Positions 22,784 to 33,467 are shown, numbered from the stretch's first letter. The stretch is 64,000 nucleotides of DNA from Heterohyrax brucei (GCA_028571685.1 CM053158.1:51816501-51880500), one strand, 5' to 3'. The notes: a model not told the origin generated them from the sequence alone. Numbers and translations: made by a program.

Positions 22784-25700
22784 TCATAGAGGTCTCATAC
22801 AATATTTGTCCTTTTGTCGCTGACTACTTTGACTCAACAGAATGTCTTCCAGTTGAAACCAGGTTAGGAGATGTTTCCTGGAATCATCGTTATTCTTTAT
22901 CATTGCATAGTGCTCCATTGAGTATATGTACCATAGTTTACCTATCCATTCTTCTGTTGTTGGGCATCTGGGTTGATTCCATCTTTTTGCTATCATGGAC
23001 TGTGCTGCGATAAACATTCTGGTGCATGTGTCTGTTGGTGTGAAAGGCCTTGATTCTGTAGGATATATTCCAAGTAGTGGAATTACTGGGTCAAATGGTG
23101 TATCGATATCCATTTTTTTAAGGAAGCACCAGATTGCTTTCCAAAGAGGCTGGACCATTGTGCAACCCCACCAACAGTGTAGGAGTGTTCCACTTTCTCC
23201 ATAGCCTCTCCAATGTTTGTTGTTTTGTGTTTTCTGGATCATGGTCAGTCTTGTTGGGGTGAGATGGTACCTCATTGTCGTCTTGATTTGAATTTCGTTA
23301 ATAACTAAAGATCGTGAACATGTCTGCATGTGGTTTTTGGCTGCCTGGATATCCTCTTTAGTGCAATGTCTGTCCATCTCCTTTGCCCATTGCTTAATTG
23401 GATGGTTTATCATCTTCTTACTCATATTTTGTAGTATCTTATAGATTATAGAGATCAGGTGTCGGTCTGACATAGAGTTGCCAAATATTTTTTCCCATTC
23501 TGTGGGTGTTCTTTTAATTCTATTAATAAAGTCTTTGGATCAGCAAAAGTGTTCTATTCTTAATATTCTTAACTTTCCATTTATCTATTTTCTCTTCTGT
23601 TGATTGTGGTTTCTTTAACAGATTTTGGAGTCTGTCCTCACTGTGTATTAAAACTTCCATTGTTCCTACCTTTTCTTGGATGAGCTTTATCGTTTTAGGT
23701 TTGATATTTAGGTCTTTTATCCAGTTGGAGTTGGTTTTTGTATAAGCTGTAAGATAAGGATCTTGATTCAGTTTATTGCAGATAGATAACCAGTTTTGCC
23801 TGCACCATTTGTTGAAGATACTGTTTTTACCCCAGTTTAATGTCTTAGGTCCTTTGTCGAATATCAACTGTTCATAGGCAGATGGTGTCATCTCTGGGGT
23901 CTCAATTCTGTTCCATTGATCGATCTGTCTGTTCTTGTACCAGTACCAGGCTGTTTTGACCACTGTGGCAGTGTAGTGTGTTCTAAGGTCGGTTAATGAG
24001 AGGCCTCCCAGTGTGTTCTTCTTCTTTAGTAGTACCTTACTTATCCCAGGCTTCTTCCCTTTCCAGACAAAATTGGTGATTTGTTTCTCCATTTCATTAA
24101 AAAATGACAGTGGAACTTGTATTGGGATTGCATTATATAAATAAATTGCTTTGTGTAAAATAGACATTTTCACAATGTTAAGTCTTCCTATCCATCAGCA
24201 GGGTAGGTTTTTCCATTTATCTAAGTCTCTCTTAGTTTCTTGTAGTTCTCTTTGTAAAGGTCTGTTATTTCTCTGGTTAGCTTAATTCCTAGGTACTTTA
24301 TCTTCTTAGGGGCTATCGTAAATGGTATTGATTTGATAATTTCTTCCTTAACAGTCTCGTTGTTGGTATAAAGGAATCCTACTGATTTACTTATGTTTAT
24401 CGTGTATCCTGAGATTTTGCTGAACTCTTGTATCAGTTTGAGTAGTTTACTTATAGATTCCTTGGGGTTCTCTGCATATACCATCATATCATCTGCAAAC
24501 AGGGAGATTTTAACTTCCTCTTTGCCGATCAGATGCCCTTTATTTCTTGGTCTTGTCTAATTGGTCTGGCCTGAACTTCTAGCACAATGTTGAATAGGAG
24601 AGGTGAGAGTGGGCATCCTTGTCTAGTTCCTGATCTCAAGGGAAAGTCTTTCAGTCTCTCTCCGTTCAGGATGATGTGGGTAGTTGGCTTTGTATAAATG
24701 GCCCTTATTGTGTTGAGGAATTTACCGTCTATGTCCATTTTGCTAAGAGTTTTTAGCATGAATGGGTGTTGGACTTTATCAAATGCCTTTTCTGCATCAG
24801 TGGACAAAATCAGGTGATCCTTGTCTTTTGTGTTATTTATGTGATTAATCACATTAATTGTTTTTCTGATGTTGAACCAGCTTTCTGTCCCTGGTATGAA
24901 TCCCACTTGGTCATGATGGATTATTTTCTTGATATGTTGTTGTATTCTATTGGCAAGAATTTTGTTGATGATTTTTGCATCTAGATTCATGAGAGATATC
25001 AGTCTGTAGTTCTCTTTCTTTGTTGGGTCTTTCCCTGGCTTAAGTATCAGGGTTATGCTGGCTTCATAGAATGAGTTTGGGAGTACTTCATCCCTTTCTA
25101 TATTGTGAAACAGTCTCAGTAGTATTGGAGATAACTCTTCTCTAAATGCTTGGTAGAATTCTGCCGTGAAGCCATCTGGGCCTGGACTTTTTTTGGTTGG
25201 CAGTGTTTTGATGACCTTTTCAATCTCTTCCTTTGTGATGGGTTTATTAAGTTGTTCTGCTTCACGTTGTGATAATTTGGGTAGGTGGTATGAGTCAAGG
25301 AATTTGTCCATTTCCCCTAGGTTTTCAAATTTATTGCAGTACAGTCTTTCATAGTATTCTGTTATGATATTTTTCATTTCTGTCGCATCTGTGGTGACAA
25401 CTCCCCTCTCATTTCTAATTTGGGTTATTTGTTTCCTTTCCTATTTTTCTTTAGTAAGTTTAGACAGTGGTTTGTCAATTTTGTTGATCTTTTCAAAAAA
25501 ACAGCTTTTGGTCTTTTCAATTTTTTCAGTTGTTTTTCTATTCTCTAATTCATTTAGCTCTGCTCTAATCTTTATGATCTCATTTCTTCTGGTGCCCGAG
25601 GGGTTCCTCTGTTGTTCTCTTTCTACTTGTTCAAGCTGTAGAGTTAGTTCCTTGATTTGGTTTCTTTCTTCCTTCCAGATGTGTGCATTTATGGAGATAA

Positions 25701-26592
25701 ACAGACCTCTGAGCACTGCTTTGGCTATATCCCATAGGTTCTGGTAGGAAGTGTTTTCGTTCTCATTGGAATCCATGAATTTCTTTAATTCATCCTTGGT
25801 TTCCTCTGTAACCCATGTTTTTTTGAGCAAGGTGTTGTTCAGTTTCCAAGAGTTCCACTTTCTGTCTATGTTTTTTCTGCTATTGATTTCAACTTTTATG
25901 GCTTTATGATCTGTGAAGATGCTTTGCAGTAATTCAATGGTATGGATTTTGTTGAGCATTGCATTATGGCCTGTCACATGGTGAATTCTGGAGAATGTTC
26001 CATGTGCACTGGAGAAGAAGGTGTAGTTGTCTGCTGCTGAGTGGAAAGTTCTGTATATATCAATGAGGTTTAGTTGGTTAAATGTGTGAATGAGGTCTTC
26101 TGTATCTTTACTGAGCTTTTTTCTAGATCTGTCTAGTAATGAGAGTGGAGTGTTAAAGTCTCCCACTATTATTCTGGAGTCATCTAACTCTCTTTTGAGC
26201 GTAGTCAGTGTTTCTTCGACATATTTAGGTGCTCTGACATTAGGTGCATAAATATTTAATATAGTTAAGTCTTGTTTGTGTACTGAACCTTTCAGCAATA
26301 AATAGTGTCCATCTTTGTCCAGGATGGTGGATTTGACATTAAAATTGATTTTGTCTGAGATTAGAATGGCCACCCCTGCTCTTCTTTGTTCATTGTTAGC
26401 TTGATATATATTCTTCCATCCTTTAATTTTCAGTTTGTTCCTATCTTTAGGTCTGAAGTGAGTTTCTTGTAGACAACATATGGATGGGTCATGTCTTTTG
26501 ATCCAAGATAACACTCGATGTCTCTTTACTGGAGCATTCAGTCCATTCACATTTAATGTAATTATTGATAGGTATGTGTTCACTGCTGCCAT
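22784..26592 (-). pseudogene. L1 ORF2, endonuclease and reverse transcriptase, broken
   Basis: ORF2p nicks target DNA and copies L1 RNA into it in the nucleus. The length (3,809 nt, about 1,270 codons) matches human ORF2 (1,275). The N-terminal endonuclease starts MAAVNTYLSIITLNVNGLN and keeps N14, E43, D145 and N147. The Asp equal to human D205 is His at residue 204 (IHH for the usual IDH). The reverse transcriptase follows with [36 protein letters not shown] and FADDMMVY, and the C-terminal part ends with the Cys-rich HCWWGC stretch. Breaks: an in-frame TAG at 25441-25443, a frameshift with stop at 24529-24531 just before FADD, a frameshift near 24221-24240, a TGA at 24195-24197, and a frameshift near 23523-23535. 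Dead copy; the family call is certain. Confidence 0.96.
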
Positions 26593-27009
26593 TGTGATAG
26601 GTTTATTTTTATGTTGATGTTTTCTCTGTTGTTCTTATTAGTCTGTTCTGGGACATTCTTTTTTGTGAGTTGATTTTTCACTTTTTTCAGAGCTGGTTTT
26701 GTAGTTGTTCAGACTCCTGTGTTACATTTCTTGAGATGATATGATACATCTTTGTTGTGCTTTATGGTTGCCCCCATGATCCCCCTTAATAAACTGTATA
26801 TAAACCCAATTTTAGTTAATACCAGTCTTGTTATCTTCCTCTCCATCTGGAAGGACTGTAACAACTGTAGTACATCCCTCTCTTTATTATGATGACACCA
26901 TAGTTTTTGTAATGATCACTGGATTGCTTCTTTCCATATCAAAGCTGTGATTGACTTAGGAGCCTTCCCTAAAAGAGTATTGAGTCGTGAGTCATTCTAA
27001 AATATAAAG
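26593..27009 (-). other. L1 spacer between ORF1 and ORF2
   Basis: About 417 bases separate the inferred ancestral ORF1 stop (27010-27012) from the ORF2 ATG. Human L1 has about 60. No open frame of note. If this spacing is typical of the family, ORF2 translation would need reinitiation or internal entry over a long distance. Confidence 0.7.
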
Positions 27010-27964
27010 TTAGTGGTTTCGTTCTTCTAAGCCAGAGCAAAGAACTTCTTTCAGTTTTTCTTGTAGTTTCGGTTTGGTTTTTACAAAGTCTCTTGAGTTT
27101 CTGTTTATCTGGGAATGTCTTAATTTCATTTTCGTATTTGAAAGATAGTTTTGCAGGATATATAATTCTTGGTTGGAAGTTGTTCTCCTTCAAGGCTTTG
27201 AATGTGTCATGCCACTGTCTCTGTGCCAGCATGGTTTCTGCTGAGAAATCTGACAAGAGCCTACAGAGTTTCCCTCTGAATGTTAGCTTTGCTTTGAGTC
27301 TTGCTGCCTTTAAGAGTTGCTGCTTATGTTTCATTTTGTTAAGGTTGATTATAATATGTCTTGGATTCTTTCTTTTGAGATCTATATTGGGTGGCATACA
27401 ATATGCATCTGAGATGTCTATATTCTCTTCCTTCATGATTTCTGGGAAGTTTTCTTTCACCAGCTCAGCAGCAATACTCTCTGTGTTCTCAGATGGTCTC
27501 ACCCTGTTCAGGGACTCCAATTAGTCGAAGGTTGTTCCTCTTAATAAAGAGTCCCACATGCTTCTTAATGTTTTTTCATTTTTCTTGTTTCTTTTTTCTG
27601 ATTTCTGCTCATAGACGCTAGCATTGGTAGCTCTGTCTTCCAAGTCAGAAATTCTTTTTTCTATTTGTTCCATTCTGTTTTCTTGGCTTTGCATTGAGGT
27701 TTCTATGTCTTTGATTTTGTTCTTGATCTGTTGGATTTCAGAGTACTGGTATTCCATCAGATCGAACAGCTGGCTTAATTTTTCATTTTGTTCTGCTGCA
27801 TTTTGTATAAGGCCTCGAAGGGCTCCGTATATAATCATTTTGTATTCACTTCCTGTTGCTTTCATAAAAGTTTCTTCATCTGGAAAACTCCTTGTTTGCG
27901 AGCCTTCTGAAGCCATGGGTGATTTCTTGTATGCCACAATTGTCTGTTGCTTTTTGGGTCCCAT
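27010..27964 (-). pseudogene. L1 ORF1, RNA-binding protein, broken
   Basis: ORF1p is the trimeric RNA chaperone that coats L1 RNA in the cytoplasm. The ATG at 27964 opens MGPKKQQTIVAYKK. A long coiled coil follows (about residues 45-140, with heptads such as IQQIKNKIKDIE and MEQIEKRISDLE), then the RRM-like part (PRHIIINLNK) and the C-terminal domain (YPAKLSFKYENEIKTF). Total is about 317 codons, near the human 338. The frame slips by one base near 27541-27548, hitting a TAA at 27521-27523. It returns to the first frame by about 27505, after a short stretch in the second frame whose translation matches the conserved ORF1 signature. Another slip near 27090-27095 pushes the frame past the ancestral stop, to 26969. 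Three indels make it non-functional. Confidence 0.95.
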
Positions 27965-28960
27965 GTGAGTATATAGAGGCCGGAAGAGGCACTGTGGGGA
28001 TCGATTGCAAGTGTTTCTCTAGGCTGTCTTAAAATGTAAAGCAAAAGGAATCTGACCAGTTCACAAGTCAGTTAGGTTTTCAGGTGTAGAGATCCCTCTT
28101 CTCAACTGACAAAGTAACCACCACTGTATCCAACCCCAGATGATAACAAACTAGTTCAGAATACAGCAATCCTACTGCCCTGTTGGCCTCTGCTGACAGG
28201 GCCTAGCCTTAGGCAACACTGCGTCGAGTACTGCTTTTGTGATACAAAAGCGCTCCCCTGTGGGCAGGCTCTGGCTTGCAAGCTAAGAATTAGGTCCAGC
28301 TGCGGCCACCATATGCAAGATGGCGTCTTCCACACAGGCAGCAGATAGAGGGGCTAAAGGTGCCCAGAGGTAGTGATTCCTCTGCTTCTGTTGCAGGATC
28401 CCCAGTGTAGGTGGCCTTCGATAAATTACTGCTTTTCTGTCAGAGAAGCGCTGTCCTGTTTGCAGTAGCTGTCTCCCAGGCTAAAAATTAGGTCCTGCTA
28501 AAATCTCGGTACCAACATGGCGTCCCGCACACTGACTGTCAAATTCCTTGCAAACCCCACTGTGGCAGAGATAAAACGAAAGGCTCAAAGTGTCTAGATT
28601 AACAGAGTCCTAAGCCTGGCTCTCAAATATGGGAATTTTGCCTGCCTATCCCCCCAGCAGCGCGTCTGAGTCTAGCTGCTAGGCAAGACCCAGCTCTGCC
28701 CACCGGTCAAGACAGAGAAAAAAAAGTCAAAATGGTGCGGTTACCTTTAGTCCGTGAGAGCCGGGGCTAGCCAGGAGTGGGAGTCAGTGAAAGAGAGGGG
28801 TATCTCAGTGGTATGAACTCCCACTTAACAGCTTTGTGCCGTGTCCTGGGGCTGATTAGGTGATCAGAAGGCTCTGTTTGATTGTCAATTTAGGTCTTGG
28901 TTTCCAGAGGGATGTAAGGAGACGTGGGCTTTAGTCCGCAGTCTTGACTCCGCCCCCTCT
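27965..28960 (-). promoter_or_regulatory. L1 5' UTR with tandem monomer-like units
   Basis: This is the internal promoter region of the L1. It is not uniform. Two units, about 28190-28378 and 28379-28613, align in order through ctgctttt, aagcgct, a block reading ctaagaattaggtcc or ctaaaaattaggtcc, and caagatggcgtc or caacatggcgtc, with a period of 197-198 bases. A third, worn unit (about 28614-28760) keeps agcgc and aaatggtg at the same 70-73 base spacing. The caagatggcg motif resembles the YY1 site of L1 promoters but lies on the plus strand, antisense to the L1. The extreme 5' end carries a YY1-like CAAGACTGC on the L1 strand (28938-28946). Confidence 0.75.
28190..28760 (-). repeat. Tandem units of about 200 bp in L1 5' UTR
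   Basis: Matching anchors: ctgctttt at 28231 and 28429; aagcgct at 28248 and 28446; the atgg of the YY1-like motif at 28320 and 28517, then a worn match at 28732. Spacing inside each unit from agcgc to atgg is 71, 70 and 73 bases. Units are strongly diverged, so they duplicated long before this copy inserted. Confidence 0.7.
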
Positions 28961-29043
28961 CAGGGTTTCTAAGGAGCAGCTGGTGAACTATAACTCCTAC
29001 CTTTTGATAGCAACTGAACTCTAAAATACTGTGCCCCAGGGCT
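28961..29043 (-). mobile_element. AfroSINE, 5' part of the copy split by L1
   Basis: Resumes at cagggtttctaaggagcagc and continues through the B-box region to the head (tgccccagggctac). Together with 21698-21778 it makes one complete short AfroSINE, which therefore predates the L1. Confidence 0.9.
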
Positions 29044-29077
29044 ACATGTGTATGTCTGTGTGTGCATGTATATGTAC

Positions 29078-29252
29078 AATTCCTGGGTGGTGCAGACAGT
29101 TAATGTACTCAGCTACTAGCTGAAAAGTCCGAGTCCACTCAGAGGTGCCTCTGAAGAAAGACCTGGGGGTCTACTTCTAAAAAAATCAGCCATCAAAAAC
29201 CCTGTGGAACACTGACACCCTGCTGCAACACATGTGATGGAGCTGTGAGTGA
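29078..29252 (+). mobile_element. AfroSINE, variant body
   Basis: Head attcctgggtggtgcagaca, then cagaggtgcctctgaagaaa, gacctgggggtctacttct, aatcagccatcaaaaaccctg, and a worn tail. Belongs to the variant with an aatcagccat block. Confidence 0.85.
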
Positions 29253-29749
29253 GAGGTTGGTTACATGGCACCTCTTTATTATTTTATGGTTTGTATGTAG
29301 GCACTGACTTGTTCTTTGTACAATTGTATGTATTTTCCCTAAACATTTGAGAACAAGTTTGAATCTTGAAGCACCATTTAACCATAATACCCTTCAGTGT
29401 ACATTTCCTGAGAATGTGGTCATCTTCTCAGAAGTAACTATAACACAATGATCTGAATCAGGAGGCTTAACAGTGATATAAGGCAACAACCTAATTTTGT
29501 CAGTGTCCAAACAAAGTCTGGCATGGTAGTTATTTTACCCAGCTGTTGATCCATCTAGAATTTTACATTGCATTTAGCTTTCATATCTGTTTTAGATATT
29601 TGTATTTAATGAGCATTTGGTTAAACAAAATCTGTTACAGAATCTCAAAGGAACTCCCTTGTCCATCCTTCTGACCCATACTCTTGACTCAAGACAAAAC
29701 TGAGTTTCTAAATACTGGAGATGTAGAATATTGTGTCCCTTCATTCATT

Positions 29750-29906
29750 CCTGAAACCCTGGCAGCATAGTCGTTAAGTGATATGGCTGTAAATGAAAAG
29801 TTTGGCAGTTCAAATCCACCAGGCCCTCTTTGGAATCTCTATAGGGCAGTTCCACTCTATCCTATGAGCTGGAATCAACTCGATGGCAGTGGGTTTGTTT
29901 TTTGGT
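29750..29906 (+). mobile_element. AfroSINE, short form, with target duplication
   Basis: Complete: gaaaccctggcagcatagtc, gttaagtgatatggctg, agttcaaatccaccagg, ctctatagggcagttccac, gctggaatcaactcgatggc. The nine bases ttcattcct flank it at 29744-29752 and 29907-29915, a likely target-site duplication. Confidence 0.92.
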
Positions 29907-29915
29907 TTCATTCCT

Positions 29916-30568
29916 TCTTAAAAAGATAGGAATATGTATGTGCGTGTTTTACTGATTTCCTGAGTTAACCCATTCCTGTATTTTTTGCTGCTCCGATAGC
30001 AGAAACATTTGTTCTTATGTTCAGCTGGTGAGGCTGAGTTAGATGCAGCTTAGGTTAGGCGTCGTACTCATTGCAGCATCGCATACCTGCCTTACTGTTT
30101 TCTCCTTAGGAGCCACATGGGACAGAAGTCGCCCTCTCTCCTTTCCCGCTTCCTCCCCTCCTAGACTGCTTGAATTTCATAATGGAACTTGGCTGTAATT
30201 TTAGATTGGCTCTGGCAAATGCATTTTGATGACCCTGTCTCTGATCATCATATTAACTAATAAAAGCTTGAAAATGTCTGTTTCCCTGCAAGTGTGATAT
30301 TTCAGTGACGTACAGTGAGTTCAGCTGTACAAATATGCAGGATTTTGTGCTGTGTAAATTATGTTCAAAGGTGAATGTGTATACCATTTAGTGGAACATT
30401 TCTTTTAAATTTGATCATGTCTGAATGTACAACAAGAAAAAATAAAATGACATTGGAAATGTGAGCCTAAAATTCAGAAGGAATAGAAGTGTTTGTGGTG
30501 CACATAGTAGCTTTCCATTCCACGTCATGCAGAACACTCTGGGTAGATGTAGAAGATATGAAATAGAA
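29916..30568. other. Unique AT-rich DNA
   Basis: No transposon recognised. Pyrimidine-rich stretch near 30138-30165. No exon supported. Confidence 0.45.
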
Positions 30569-30722
30569 ACCCCAAACCAAAACAATTGCTATCAAGTCTC
30601 TTCACCTGACTCATGGTGATCCCGTGTGTACTGAGTAGAACTGCTTCATCAGTTTTCAAGGCTATGACATTTTGGAAGCAGTTCACCAGGCCTACCTCCT
30701 GAGACACCCGTGGGTGGGTGTC
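30569..30722 (-). mobile_element. AfroSINE-related, variant body, truncated head
   Basis: Reverse order: caattgctatcaagtctctt, gtagaactgcttcatcag, gctatgacattttggaagca, ccaggcctacctcctgagac. The head half is lost or worn beyond recognition. Confidence 0.75.
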
Positions 30723-31185
30723 TTTGAACATAATTTACACAGCCTTTTTGATTTATAGCCAAGCACCATCCAGGACTTGGGACACAGAATATTAAAGCTG
30801 TGCTTGCATATTGAATGGACAGATAGGATCACAGACCCAATGTGATTAGGAGAGGATCTGAAAATAATGAGTTCATACTGAGGAGGTGGTACTTCGTCTT
30901 AAAAATCATGGACTGAATATGTTGGAGTTAAAATAAAACTTCAGTGTGAATTACTTGATTCCTTCATGCTGTTGAATTAAAAAAAAATTGAATTCTGGAA
31001 AAAATAGTAATTTTTACATTTTCCTTTTGAAATTGCCTGCTCTAACATTGTCTAGTTGATTTTTGAATAATGTTTTTACATGTTTGAATTGCATTTTTTC
31101 TAGTCTTAGGATTGGGTGTCTGGTTAGCAAGTGGAAGATACTTTGAAAGAGGATGACAGAGGACAGGCTTCTGTGGTTCCTTCCA
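30723..31185. other. Unique AT-rich DNA
   Basis: No transposon recognised; A-rich and T-rich patches only. Confidence 0.4.
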
Positions 31186-31358
31186 GCTCCTGTCCATTCT
31201 GTGTATGTAGAATAGAACTGTGCTCTGTACGATTTTCAGTCGCTGAGTTTTAGGAAGTAGATGAGTAGACTTCTGCCCTGAAGTGCCTCTGGATGAATTT
31301 GAACTGCCAACCTTTCCATTAGCAGCTGAGTGCTTACCTATGCCACCCAGGGACTCCA
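31186..31358 (-). mobile_element. AfroSINE-related, variant body
   Basis: Reverse order: gtagaatagaactgtgctct, ctgccctgaagtgcctctgg, tttgaactgccaacctttcc, attagcagctgagtgc, tgccacccagggactcc. The tail is diverged. Confidence 0.8.
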
Positions 31359-31589
31359 GTTCTTTCCTGGAAGTGGGCTGAGTGAGATTAAGTCTGAGGC
31401 TGTTGTGGAGCTAGTGGACAAGTGAGCTGACCTGCTCCGCGTGCAGGGTGGGGAGCTTCAGTGATGTGCTGGGTATCTCACCAGTGTAGACATACCTGTT
31501 TTTACCTGTTTGCATCCAGCGAAGGCAAAGACAACATGCCATTCCCTCTTGGAAAGAGCTTTCTCGGATGGTGCACTTCTTCTGAGGGT

Positions 31590-32700
31590 TTATTCGTTCT
31601 TTAGTTATTCGTTCATCAGATGTTGATTAAGTCCTCACTTTGTATCTGGTACTCTTCTACACATATGGAATAAATCACTGAGCAAAACAGACAAAAATCA
31701 TGGCTCTCATGGTTCTTGGTCTGGGAAGTGATACACAAGCATGTTAAGTTAATTTTGTAGTATATTACCTAGTGTCTGTCAAGGCGTGTGGAAGGAAAGA
31801 GAGTGCACCGGGGTCGTGGGGCTTCGCAGCACTGTGGAGGCAAGTGGGGTGTTGTTTCAGATGTCATGGAATGTGCTATTTGGGCGCAGACTTAGAGAAC
31901 GTGATAGAATTAGCCGTGTAGAACATTGTGGGCAGGGGGAGCAGTTGTTGCAGAGGGCTTTTGGTGGGGGGCATGCCAGGGATGTTTGATGGGCAGTGAA
32001 GAAGCTGCAAGGAGTGCTAGTGGTGCCACAGGGAGGTGCTTGGCTCATAAGCAAAAGACTGGCAGTTGACACATACCAGCTGCTCCGTGGAAGCAAGACC
32101 AGTGACCAACTTGCATAGATACCAGAATCTAGAAAAGCTAGTGAGAGTTCTGCCCTGCCTTGTGGTTCTCTCTGAGTCAAAAATCAACTCGAGGGCACTT
32201 AAGACAGCAACAGAGAGGCTGCTATGCCTGGGTGAGGTGAGCTGGGGTGGTGGAGTAAGGCAGGCAGCTGGAGCACGCTGGGGCCACTCTGTTAAAGGAC
32301 TTAACGTTCACTTTGTGTGTCCTGGTCTTACTGGAGGCTTTGATCTGACTCAAATTTTAACAGACTCCTTTTGGCTGCCATGTTGAGGACAGGCCATAGG
32401 GGGACAAGGGAAGAAGCAGAGAGACCAGGTGGGGAGCTTTTACAGTAACCCATCTGAGGTGACCAGTCTGTGACCAGGAAGTTGGCAGTGAAGGTGGGGT
32501 GAAGTGGTTAGATACTAGGTCTTTTTCAAAGGCAGATTCCATGGGACCTGCTAATGGAATAGATGTAGGATTTGAGAGAGATGAATCAATATTGACTCAA
32601 AGACTGTTGACCTGAGCATGACTAGAAGGCTATAGTTGCCGTTGACTGTGACAGAGAGAATGTTGGTGAAGCCTGTTGTAGGGGCAGATCAAGTTCTGGA
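31590..32700 (+). mobile_element. Ancient 1.1-kb dispersed repeat, split by AfroSINE
   Basis: Opens with a block like attcgttcatcagatgttga and gagcaaaacagacaaaaatc, then after the SINE continues with gactccttttggctgccatg, gggacaagggaagaagcaga and gagaccaggtggggagcttt. I recognise this order from old repeats common to placental mammals but cannot name the family. Heavily diverged; an AfroSINE sits inside at 32010-32212. Confidence 0.5.
32010..32212 (+). mobile_element. AfroSINE, long form, diverged
   Basis: Head gtgctagtggtgccacaggg, then agcaaaagactggcagttg, cagctgctccgtggaagcaa, a worn insert, and a tail with ctctgagtcaaaaatcaact. Lies inside the 1.1-kb ancient repeat, so it came later. Confidence 0.8.
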
Positions 32701-33296
32701 CAGGCTGAGTCAGAGGAGAGCTCTGAGGACATGCAGTGCAGGCAGATGGATTCCTGTGTCAAGTCCAAGAACGAGGTCTGGCCTGGGAGCTTGGTGGCTG
32801 GGGATGCCTGGTAGTTGTTTTCTTGTTACCCTCGTGATGACCTACTGGTTATCCCAGGACCCTCCGTGTGCTCCTAGTCCCAGCTGGCCCCTGTTAGGAA
32901 GCTTTTCTGTGTAATTCTTAAAGATGATGTTTCCTTGGTGCTGGGTGTTAGCTCTTGCTCTTGGCTGGACTGGGATGCTGGATCCATGCAACTGGTAGAA
33001 ACTTACAGACTCATAGAGAATCTGAGATAACAGGTTAGAGACTGTTTTTCTTTTCGTCCTCACTGTGAGAGGAGGAGATCCCATACCAGGATGTAGGGCA
33101 GAGTGGAAGCTGGAATCAGGAATCAAGTCTGCTGCCTTCCCATCCAGTCTCTTTCTGCTGTACTGGGCACTCACTGGCTACTACAGGGAGAAGCATTTGG
33201 AAAGCGGACAATGAATTCTTTCACTTCTTTCGTGCCTTTATCAGTCTTTTCTCACCCAGGAGAAGCTGGGTTGCTTTCTAGACAAAAGAGGAGTAC
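32701..33296. other. Unique non-coding DNA
   Basis: No transposon recognised. Short open frames on both strands overlap each other and show no family resemblance. Confidence 0.4.
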
Positions 33297-33302
33297 TGTA
33301 GC

Positions 33303-33467
33303 GCTCCTGGTGCCTTGGCTGCATAGTGGTTAAGAACTCAGCTGCTAATCAAAAGGATGGCAGTTCGAATCCACCAGCTGTTCCTTGGAAACTCATTGGG
33401 CAGTTATATTCTGTTCTGTAGAGTGGCTGTGAGTCCAAGCCCACTTGACAGCACTCAGTAACAGCAA
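33303..33467 (+). mobile_element. AfroSINE, short form, with target duplication
   Basis: Near-complete: gctcctggtgccttggctgc, atagtggttaagaactcagc, ggcagttcgaatccaccagc with an intact B box, and a worn tail. The flanks tgtagcgct (33297-33305) and tgtagctct (33468-33476) match at eight of nine bases. Confidence 0.9.

Larger units (their letters stand above)
21779..28960 (-). mobile_element. Full-length LINE-1, inactive copy
   Basis: A complete L1 of about 7.2 kb in the order 5' UTR (28960-27965), ORF1 (27964-27010), spacer (27009-26593), ORF2 (26592-22784), 3' UTR (22783-21794) and poly(A), seen as a T run on the plus strand. The 5' end begins GGGGGCGGAGTCAAGA after a few bases, close to the known L1 start, so it is not 5'-truncated. 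The ten bases cagggtttct occur on both sides (21769-21778 and 28961-28970), a target-site duplication. The empty site reads TT/AGAA on the L1 strand, near the usual L1 endonuclease target. It is longer than the roughly 6-kb human L1, mostly because of the spacer and 3' UTR. Both ORFs carry frameshifts and stops, so it cannot move itself. The reading frames are otherwise long, so the copy is not very old. Confidence 0.96.

Noticed and set aside
25364-25747. Plus-strand open frames across the L1 (also 27093-27524 and 27624-27968)
   Set aside because: They are antisense shadows of ORF1 and ORF2; their hydrophobic character comes from reading the A-rich L1 coding strand in reverse.
27862-28044. 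Small L1-sense frame upstream of ORF1 as a primate-like ORF0
   Set aside because: Primate ORF0 is antisense and near the 5' end. This one is sense, overlaps ORF1 and has no matching features.
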